56,365 nucleotides of DNA, from assembly GCA_016234485.1 (NCBI GenBank), contig JACRBL010000032.1, positions 1 to 56,365 of the forward strand, given 5' to 3'. Below are positions 50,238 to 56,365 of the stretch, one piece after another. The translations under genes and the position numbers were made by a program. The notes under the pieces were generated by a model. The model did not search any database. It was not told the DNA's origin and saw only the letters and a list, made by a program, of their open reading frames with translations. The stretch is from Chloroflexota bacterium (GTDB taxonomy: Bacteria; Chloroflexota; Anaerolineae; Anaerolineales; Villigracilaceae). Each line of letters opens with the position of its first letter. Position 1 is the stretch's first letter.

Positions 50238-51278
50238 TCATGGTTTTGAATGTCGCATAAAGAAGTCCCAGAATACATCAGCCGCGTCCAGACCGGCGAG
50301 GTTGTTGTTTCCGTCCGGATAAAGATGGTTCATACCGCGTATCATCTGAAAAATAAATTCGTTATCCGCGCCGACCCGGCTCTGATCGAACGTGAGGGTG
50401 GTGAAATTCGGATCGGATAGCGCCGTGTAAGACATGTCGAGGTCGAGCACAGTTGTCATCTTGAGCAACATCGTTCTAAAGTTGGGATGGTTCATGATAT
50501 CTTCGGCGCTGAACGGAAATGGCAGAGGGAGTCCCATTCCTGCAGAGACCAATCCATCCTGTGTGCCGAATATCTTATAGAGTGAGGCGTTGGCCCTGGC
50601 TGTGATAGCGCTTGTATCAACCTCCGTCTGGATATCCGGTCCTACCTGGGCTGTGGCGAATGCGGCGAACACATCGCTCATCTGGAGAAGCAGGCGGGTA
50701 ATCACGAAATAGCCGCCATTCGAGGAACCTGTTGCATAAATGTGCTTTTCATCCACGTTGAAGGTGGCGTCGAGATGGTCGAGGATCACTTTCGTGAAGT
50801 GAACATCGTCTTTGAATTCCACGGTGGGTTCGGTGACTTCCATCACAAGGTCATTCCACTTGGATTCAACCTCATTGGACGAGGTAAGTAAATACTTCCA
50901 ACTGGTGGGGAAAACAGCGATGAAGTTTTCCTGCTCGGCCTTGGCAGCCCAGTTGGTGTTCTCATACATCGAAGCGCCGTTATGGTTTGAGGCATGGTAA
51001 ATGATCACGACAGGCGTCGGGCGGCTGGGATCGTAGCCGCCCGGCACATAAACGATGAACCTGCGTTGGGTGTCATCAATAGTTCTAACGTAATCGTTCC
51101 TGCCAGTGACGAATCGCAATGGAACGATGGCTGGTTCATCAGAAGGAGGGGCGATGGTTGTCATTGAGGGGACAGTAGACGGTTCTTGATTCCGTTGTCG
51201 CCGAAACTGACAGGCAGGTAAAGTGATCAGGCAAAAAATAATAACGAATTTCCAGATTGCATTCTTGAAGGGGGTCAT
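50238..51278 (-). CDS. Lipoprotein esterase (PHB depolymerase / LpqC-like alpha/beta hydrolase)
   Basis: A 346-residue exported hydrolase. The signal peptide FVIIFCLITLPAC ends in a lipobox (LPAC). The fold matches the esterase PHB depolymerase/feruloyl-esterase group: RRFIVYVPGGYDPSRPTPVVIIYH near the N-terminus, nucleophile elbow ATGSSNGGYF (Ser of GSSNGG), acid in KIFGTQDGLV and His in IRGMNHLYPDG. The ester substrate is unknown. The ATG at 51278 gives the lipoprotein signal and has AGGACA upstream; upstream in-frame starts add an unlikely leader. Some clearly lower-GC stretches occur in this gene. Confidence 0.82.
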   Translation of the reverse strand: MTPFKNAIWKFVIIFCLITLPACQFRRQRNQEPSTVPSMTTIAPPSDEPAIVPLRFVTGRNDYVRTIDDTQRRFIVYVPGGYDPSRPTPVVIIYHASNHNGASMYENTNWAAKAEQENFIAVFPTSWKYLLTSSNEVESKWNDLVMEVTEPTVEFKDDVHFTKVILDHLDATFNVDEKHIYATGSSNGGYFVITRLLLQMSDVFAAFATAQVGPDIQTEVDTSAITARANASLYKIFGTQDGLVSAGMGLPLPFPFSAEDIMNHPNFRTMLLKMTTVLDLDMSYTALSDPNFTTLTFDQSRVGADNEFIFQMIRGMNHLYPDGNNNLAGLDAADVFWDFFMRHSKP

Positions 51279-51471
51279 GCTGTGTCCTATTCTTCTTCCG
51301 ATCGGCAATGAAAAATAATTCAATCCTAATTTCATGTTCCATTTTACAACCATTTTGCAGAAACTCAACCTTGAGTATGCCTGACTTCTGTTTTATCTCT
51401 GCCCTCCGTTCATCCGTTTTTATCTGGAATCGGGTAGAATGATGGGGCTTAAATCGGCTGGAGGAAGTTTC

Positions 51472-52623
51472 TTGGCAGAGTTAGAACAACAAGTTTCGCT
51501 AAAAATCCATCGCGGCGGGGCGTCCATCTTCGCCTACGCGGCGATTCTGTTCGCGCTCGCCTGCGTTTTGGCAGAGATCGTGGCGCGTGCCTCGTTCGTG
51601 CAGGCGCAAATCCCCTATCAGGCTTATGGCACGAACCACACCCAGTTGGAATTGCAAATCAACTACCTGGATGCCTTCGTCCGCGAGAATGGCGCGCCCG
51701 ATTGTTTCATCTTCGGCAGTTCGCAGGCCTTCCGTGAAATGGACCCGCAAATTTTCGCGCAATCGTTCGCGACCACGAACGGCGAAAAGGTGACCTGTTA
51801 TAACTTTGGCGTGACGGGTTCGCAGGTTTGGAGCACGTCCGTCCTGAATAAAATTCTGGTGGAGCGTTATCATCCGCGTCTGGTGGTGATCGGCACGAGT
51901 TACCTCGATTACACCGAGGGACGCGAGTTTCAAATTGACGAGCGTTTCAAGGAAAACGATTGGCTTCAATATCAGACCACTCCCTTTTCGTTGCAGGGAC
52001 TCTACGACGGCTGGTTCAATGGCTGGCTCACCGATCATTCCTACGCGTGGCGCGGGCTGAACCTGCTGAGCTATTCCGCGCCGTTCGAAATGAGAATGGC
52101 CGAAGTCTTGCGAGAGGCGCACAAGTGGGATGGCGAGATCGGAAAAAACGGCTTCGCGCTTTCCGATAAATTCATCAATCCCAATCTTCCTGTGGAGGAA
52201 GGGTTCGTAAAAAACCTGATCCTCGAGTTTGGCGATTTCGGCGTCTCGGACCGCAATCTGGCCGCGCTGGAAGAGACGATCGCCTTCAGCCAGCAGGCGG
52301 GCGCACAGGTTTTGCTGGCCGAGATGGCCTATCACCCTGCCCTGCTGGAACTGCGCGGCCCGCGCAGCGTGGAGCGCGCGGCCAAGGATGAGATCAAGGC
52401 CTTCATCAACAAGGTCAACGCAAAATTGGATGGGATCGCGGCCACGCACGGGATTGCCTTCCTGCACGTGAATCCCGATGTGGACATTCCCGAGGACGGC
52501 TGGTACGACCTTTATCACCTCAACAGCGTCGGCGCGGGACCGTTTAGCGCGTGGCTCGGCGAGGAGGCGGGACGCGTCCTCGGACCGCTCCCCCCCGTCC
52601 GTGACGCGAGCGCGGGAGAATAA
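51472..52623 (+). CDS. SGNH-fold membrane-anchored protein, MBOAT partner (DltD/AlgJ-like)
   Basis: A 383-residue protein (394 if it starts at ATG 51439). One N-terminal membrane helix (FAYAAILFALACVLAEIVARA) precedes an extracytoplasmic SGNH-type domain with the block I motif FIFGSSQAFREMDP and the block V Asp-x-x-His in WYDLYHLNSVGAG. This is the arrangement of DltD, AlgJ and similar MBOAT partners. GGAGG at 51460-51464 stands seven bases before TTG 51472, and a TAGAAT at 51435-51440 would place transcription start after ATG 51439, so TTG is preferred. It is the first gene of a four-gene operon. Confidence 0.8.
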   Translation: MAELEQQVSLKIHRGGASIFAYAAILFALACVLAEIVARASFVQAQIPYQAYGTNHTQLELQINYLDAFVRENGAPDCFIFGSSQAFREMDPQIFAQSFATTNGEKVTCYNFGVTGSQVWSTSVLNKILVERYHPRLVVIGTSYLDYTEGREFQIDERFKENDWLQYQTTPFSLQGLYDGWFNGWLTDHSYAWRGLNLLSYSAPFEMRMAEVLREAHKWDGEIGKNGFALSDKFINPNLPVEEGFVKNLILEFGDFGVSDRNLAALEETIAFSQQAGAQVLLAEMAYHPALLELRGPRSVERAAKDEIKAFINKVNAKLDGIAATHGIAFLHVNPDVDIPEDGWYDLYHLNSVGAGPFSAWLGEEAGRVLGPLPPVRDASAGE

Positions 52624-52626
52624 AGC

Positions 52627-54051
52627 ATGGCTATTCTTTCGCTGGAATTCCTCCTCTTTGTCCTTGCCACGTTGGCAGTTTATTACATGCTCGCGTATCT
52701 GGGCGCGCCGCGCACGGTTCAGAATCTGATTCTGCTCTCCGCTTCGTATTTTTTCTATTCGCAAACTTTTCTCTATTACCCTCTCCTGCTGATTGCGATT
52801 ACCGCTGTAGATTACGGCCTCGCACATTGGTTGCATAAAAGTAAATCGGGCAAGCGCGCCATTTTGCGGTTAGGCATCCTGTTCAATATCGGCATGATGG
52901 CCTGGTTTTTGATCGGCGGCAAGGCCCTGCAAGGGATGATTGACTTCACGAAGGTGAATCCGCTCGACATCATGCCCCTGCTCGTTCTGCCGATCGGCAT
53001 GTCGTATTACGCGCTGAATGGAATCTCGTACCTGCTCGATATCAACCTGCGCCTCGCCAAACCTTCCACCAACTTTGTGGACTTCGCGCTCTATCTGGCC
53101 TGGTTCCCCAAACTGTTGAACGGCCCGCTGGAACGCGCTCGCAAGTTCCTGCCGATGCTGGCCGAAAAGCTGATCGTGGACAACGAAACCCTCGCGCGCA
53201 GTTTGACGCTGATCCTGGTTGGCCTCTTCCGCACGGCCATTCTGGGCGGCGCGCTCACCCTCCTGCGGCCCGCGCTTCCGCTCGGCGACCCTGGTTCGCA
53301 TGGCGCGCTCGTCCTGTTGTGGGCGCTGGTCTCGTACATGATTTATCTCTACAACCAGTTCGCGGGTTACACCGACATCGTGCGCGGTGTGAGCGGTCTC
53401 TTCGGCATCGAGTTGACGCGCAACTTCAATTCGCCCTTCTTCTCGAAGGACTTTTCCGATTTCTGGCAACGCTGGCACATCAGCCTCTCGCAATGGCTAC
53501 GCGACTACATCTACATGCCCGTCAGCCGCGCCTTCCTGCGCAAGAATCCAAGTCGCACCAACATCCCCAACCTGATCTTTCCTCCGCTTGCCACCATGAT
53601 CGCCAGCGGACTCTGGCACAGCGCGGACCTCAACCACCTTTTGTGGGGCGCGTTGATGGGCGCGTTCATCGTCATCGAAAATGTGCGGATGTTGTTCCGC
53701 CCCGCGCAGGCCCAGGCCGCGATTCCGCTCTGGCGCCGGATCGCGGACAAGGTCTGGTTGGCGGCGTTTATGGGCGCGGCCACCGTCCCGTTCGTGATGG
53801 ATCTGACTCAGGCGCGCGTCTTCTTCCGTCAGGTCGTCAAAAACTGGGATGGGCAGATGTTTGACCTGCGTGTCGCGCCGCTCCTGCTTTTGTCCTTGCT
53901 CGTGGATTGGATCCAGTATCGCAACAACGACGAGTTGACATTCCGCAAGTGGCGCGTTTGGGCGCGCGTCATTTTGCTGGCCGCCATTCCGTTGGGCGTG
54001 ATTGTGATTGACCAGTTGCAGAGCGCGCCGCCTGTGTTTGTGTATCCGTAA
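52627..54051 (+). CDS. MBOAT family membrane O-acyltransferase (DltB/AlgI-like)
   Basis: A 474-residue polytopic protein with about eleven hydrophobic segments. The MBOAT signature is clear: YLAWFPKLLNGPLERARKF, YLYNQFAGYTDIVRGVSGLFG, NFNSPFFSKDFSDFWQRWHISLSQWLRDYIYMP and GLWHSADLNHLLWGALMG with catalytic His at about residue 337. Members move acyl groups across the membrane on to extracellular acceptors such as alginate or teichoic acid. Its ATG is three bases after the SGNH stop. With the downstream carrier and ligase it forms a Dlt-like set. Confidence 0.93.
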   Translation: MAILSLEFLLFVLATLAVYYMLAYLGAPRTVQNLILLSASYFFYSQTFLYYPLLLIAITAVDYGLAHWLHKSKSGKRAILRLGILFNIGMMAWFLIGGKALQGMIDFTKVNPLDIMPLLVLPIGMSYYALNGISYLLDINLRLAKPSTNFVDFALYLAWFPKLLNGPLERARKFLPMLAEKLIVDNETLARSLTLILVGLFRTAILGGALTLLRPALPLGDPGSHGALVLLWALVSYMIYLYNQFAGYTDIVRGVSGLFGIELTRNFNSPFFSKDFSDFWQRWHISLSQWLRDYIYMPVSRAFLRKNPSRTNIPNLIFPPLATMIASGLWHSADLNHLLWGALMGAFIVIENVRMLFRPAQAQAAIPLWRRIADKVWLAAFMGAATVPFVMDLTQARVFFRQVVKNWDGQMFDLRVAPLLLLSLLVDWIQYRNNDELTFRKWRVWARVILLAAIPLGVIVIDQLQSAPPVFVYP

Positions 54052-54090
54052 TGCGAAATACATTTCGCGGTACTTTTCAAGGAGTCTCTC
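54052..54090. repeat. Mini-palindrome before the acyl carrier gene
   Basis: GCGAAA-TACA-TTTCGC (54053-54068) is a perfect 6-bp inverted repeat in the 39-base gap. An AAGGAG ribosome binding site follows at 54079-54084. It may lower or tune carrier and ligase expression relative to MBOAT, or be another neutral repeat. Confidence 0.45.
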
Positions 54091-54348
54091 ATGGATCGAA
54101 ATGAAACAATGCAAAAAGTGCGCGCCTTCACGCTGAAGGAACTGCTCAAGAATCCCGACTACGTCCTGAAGAACGATGAGCCGCTCTTTTCAAGCGGACT
54201 GATCGACTCGTTCGCGATGGCGCAGGTGGGCGTGTTTATCGAAACCGAATTCAACCTCTACATCCCCGACCCTGAATTGACAGTGGAAAACATGGACACC
54301 GTGGAACAGATCACTGACAAGATTCTGACTGGGCTGGCGGAACGCTAA
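54091..54348 (+). CDS. Acyl carrier protein
   Basis: An 85-residue four-helix carrier. The phosphopantetheine site is S40 in LFSSGLIDSFAMAQV (the D-S motif; the usual DSL is DSF here), followed by FNLYIPDPELTVENMDTVEQI, the typical helix III region. It is not in a fatty acid synthase context. Its place between an MBOAT gene and an acyl-AMP ligase points to a dedicated carrier, the counterpart of DltC. Confidence 0.9.
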   Translation: MDRNETMQKVRAFTLKELLKNPDYVLKNDEPLFSSGLIDSFAMAQVGVFIETEFNLYIPDPELTVENMDTVEQITDKILTGLAER

Positions 54349-54357
54349 AGGAGAGAA

Positions 54358-56097
54358 ATGGATTACCCATTTATAAATCCCGTGGAGATTCTCCAACGCC
54401 GCGCGCAGGAGACGCCCGACCACCTCTCGCACATGCTGCTCGGCGCTTCGGAAGCGGAGAACCAAAGCATGACGTACCGCCAGATGGACGCGGCGGTGCG
54501 CGAGATGGCCGCCTATCTGCAAAGCGTGGCCGAGCCTGGACAGCGCGCCCTGTTGGTCTACCCCACCAGCCTGGAATTTATCGTGGCGATGTACGGCTGT
54601 CTCTACGCGGGCATCATCCCCATCCCCACCAACCCTCCTGGGATGAACCGCTCGGCGCAAAGGCTGGAGGCCATCGCGAAGGATGCGCGGGCGCGGCTCG
54701 TGTTAACCACTCCCGAGTACCAACACGCGTTCATGTCCGAGGCGGAGCAATTCCCCGATTTCGCCGCGCTGGTCTGGGTCACACGCGAGGCGATTCAGGC
54801 GGCAGAGGCGCGCAGTCTGCAAATCCCCGAAATCACGCCGCAGTCGGTGGCGTTCATGCAATACACGTCTGGATCCACCAACATTCCCAAGGGCGTGATC
54901 ATCAGCTATCGCAACCTCTCGTACAACGCGCACGCCATCCGTGAGACGCGCAAATTTGAATTGAACGAAGAATCGACGGCGCTGAATTGGGCTCCGCTTT
55001 TTCACGATATGGGTTTGCTCGTTTCTGTGTTTCAAACGGTGATTGATCGAACGCCCAGCCTGATGATGACCCCGATCATGTTCATGCAGAACCCTGTCAG
55101 CTGGTTGCGGAATATCCACAAATATCGCGTCACGGCCAGCGGCGCGCCGAACTTCGCCTACGAATTGTGCATCAATAAAATCCCCGTGGAAAAATGCGAA
55201 GGGCTCGACCTCTCGAGTTGGAAACTGGCCTACAACAGCGCCGAACCTGTGCGGGCCGAAACGCAGGAGGCCTTCGCGAAAAAGTTCGCGCCGTTCGGGT
55301 TCCGCCACGAATCGTTCGCTCCATGTTACGGACTGGCCGAGGCCACGCTCGAAGTTTCGGCGTACACCAACGAGTCGAAGACCATCACGTTGACGATCAA
55401 ACGCAACGACTTCGAGGAAGGGAAAGTCACCCCCACCGAGGACACAGGTAAATCCGACACGCTGACGATGGTCAGTTCGGGCGCGCCGCTCGCGGACCTC
55501 AAGGTGGTCATCGCCGACCCGAAGGCGCGTCACGCCCGCGCAAAGAACGAGGTGGGCGAAGTGTGGATCGCGGGCGGGAATATCGCCGAGGGCTACTGGA
55601 ACCGTCCCGAAGACAGCAAGCACACCTTCGGCGCGCATATCGTCGGCTCGCACGAAGGCCCCTTCCTGCGGACGGGCGATCTCGGCTTTTTACACAACGG
55701 TCATCTCTACATCACGGGCCGATTAAAAGATTTGCTCATCGTGCGCGGACGGAACTATTATCCACAAGATGTGGAGATGACCGTCGAGAAGACTCACCCC
55801 GCCCTGCGCGCGGGAGGCGGCGCGGCCTTCGCCATCAGCGAAAACGACGTGGAGCAGTTGATCGTCGTCCACGAGACGCAACGCCGCGAAATCGAAGGCG
55901 TGGACTGGCAGGATGTCATCAAGACCATCCGCGCCAACATCGCCCGCGAGCATGGCATTCGCGCCCACGCGGTCATCCTCATCCGCCGCGCAACCGTCGC
56001 GAAAACCTCCAGCGGAAAGATTCAGCGCAACGAAATGAAGCGAAGATTTCTAGAAAACGAGTTGGAGATCGTCGCCGAGTGGCGCGCGCCCTCTTAA
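54358..56097 (+). CDS. Fatty acyl-AMP ligase (FAAL-type adenylating enzyme)
   Basis: A 579-residue ANL-superfamily enzyme. The P-loop is YTSGSTNIPKGV (about residues 169-180), with FHDMGLLVSVFQ, SGAPNFAYELC, CYGLAEATLEVS, LRTGDLGFL, ITGRLKDLLIVRGRNYYPQDVE and the A10 Lys in KTSSGKIQRNEMKRRF. GRNYYPQDVE and the segment between the two C-terminal halves fit fatty acyl-AMP ligases, which make acyl-AMP and load it onto a carrier protein rather than on CoA. The preceding ACP (nine-base gap) is the expected acceptor. It is the last gene of the operon and ends at a strong palindrome. Confidence 0.92.
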   Translation: MDYPFINPVEILQRRAQETPDHLSHMLLGASEAENQSMTYRQMDAAVREMAAYLQSVAEPGQRALLVYPTSLEFIVAMYGCLYAGIIPIPTNPPGMNRSAQRLEAIAKDARARLVLTTPEYQHAFMSEAEQFPDFAALVWVTREAIQAAEARSLQIPEITPQSVAFMQYTSGSTNIPKGVIISYRNLSYNAHAIRETRKFELNEESTALNWAPLFHDMGLLVSVFQTVIDRTPSLMMTPIMFMQNPVSWLRNIHKYRVTASGAPNFAYELCINKIPVEKCEGLDLSSWKLAYNSAEPVRAETQEAFAKKFAPFGFRHESFAPCYGLAEATLEVSAYTNESKTITLTIKRNDFEEGKVTPTEDTGKSDTLTMVSSGAPLADLKVVIADPKARHARAKNEVGEVWIAGGNIAEGYWNRPEDSKHTFGAHIVGSHEGPFLRTGDLGFLHNGHLYITGRLKDLLIVRGRNYYPQDVEMTVEKTHPALRAGGGAAFAISENDVEQLIVVHETQRREIEGVDWQDVIKTIRANIAREHGIRAHAVILIRRATVAKTSSGKIQRNEMKRRFLENELEIVAEWRAPS

Positions 56098-56140
56098 AAT
56101 AAAACTTCCGAAGTCTCTGAGACTTCGGAAGTTTTATTTT
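56096..56140. terminator. Terminator-like palindrome after the FAAL gene
   Basis: A perfect inverted repeat of 45 bases (centre T at 56118) contains the 29-base core of the intragenic palindrome at 32115-32147. A-rich and T-rich flanks give it the form of a bidirectional intrinsic terminator. Confidence 0.75.
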
Positions 56141-56148
56141 AAAAAATT

Positions 56149-56365
56149 GACGCAGGCTTCGGGCAAGCCTGCGTCCTTCCTATTTCGTGTCGGGGCGAAA
56201 GGATTTGCGTCGTCCCCTAAATGGGGAAACCACCGACTTAAAAAATTTGACGCAGGCTTCGGGCAAGCCTGCGTCCTTCCTATTTCGTGTCGGGGCGAAA
56301 GGATTTGCGTCGTCCCCTAAATGGGGAAACCACCGACTTAAAAAATTTGACGCAGGCTTCGGGCA
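56149..56365. repeat. Exact 100-bp tandem repeat running off the window
   Basis: Unit 1 (56149-56248) and unit 2 (56249-56348) are identical, and unit 3 begins at 56349. Each unit can form three hairpins: GACGCAGGCTT/AAGCCTGCGTC (56149-56175), TTTCG/CGAAA with outer TCC/GGA (56178-56203), and TCCCC/GGGGA (56213-56227). No open frame crosses the units convincingly. The full extent lies outside the window. Confidence 0.9.

Noticed and set aside
56149..56365. Possible CRISPR array at the right edge
   Set aside because: The whole 100-bp unit is identical between copies, with no variable spacers, and no cas gene is present.

Overview
The window looks like a chromosomal segment of a Chloroflexota bacterium, most likely class Anaerolineae. 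This is inferred from the gene set (RNase J, an extracellular amylopullulanase, many GT4 glycosyltransferases with O-antigen-ligase-type proteins, an F420-type LLM oxidoreductase), the fairly high GC, and above all the very large number of miniature palindromic repeats, many inside genes. No rRNA or other taxonomic marker is present, so the assignment is tentative. The sequence is densely coding: 48 protein genes and one tRNA-Leu(UAA) are supported, plus several promoters, intrinsic terminators and one candidate small RNA.

Layout. 1-3700: a type I restriction HsdR lacking its usual C-terminus, beside an unusual protein with a transposase-like domain. 3787-8094: one large secreted amylopullulanase with its own promoter and terminator. 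8110-24835: mostly housekeeping genes (FAD/Fe-S oxidase, RNase J, PadR-HAAS pair, glutamine synthetase, three membrane proteins, tRNA-Leu, dGTPase, GreA, RluB, ScpB, two lipoproteins). 24932-41028: a long, mostly plus-strand cell-surface polysaccharide region (UDP-xylose synthase, GtrA, GT39, polysaccharide deacetylase, FemAB/GNAT protein, three GT4 enzymes and a polymerase/ligase fusion), interrupted by metabolic genes (thioesterase, uroporphyrinogen decarboxylase-like, RsmD, MoaD/MoaE, GNAT). 41000-44111: two tandem secreted SGNH-like paralogues. 44230-46011: LLM oxidoreductase and AlkZ-like protein. 46068-50171: acyltransferase followed by the oxidative pentose phosphate set pgl-gnd-zwf. 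50238-51278: a lipoprotein esterase.

The most interesting system lies at 51439-56097: SGNH protein, MBOAT acyltransferase, acyl carrier protein and fatty acyl-AMP ligase in one tight operon. All four parts of the D-alanylation (Dlt) machine have a counterpart (AMP ligase, carrier, MBOAT, SGNH partner), but the ligase is of the fatty-acyl type. This suggests an export machine that puts an activated acyl chain on a cell-surface acceptor, perhaps the polysaccharide made by the preceding region.

A second theme is repeats. At least eight types of short inverted repeat recur, both between genes (some acting as terminators) and inside reading frames, where they add in-frame peptides. The FAD/Fe-S oxidase gene alone carries six. 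The right edge of the window runs into exact 100-bp tandem repeats, each able to fold into three hairpins.
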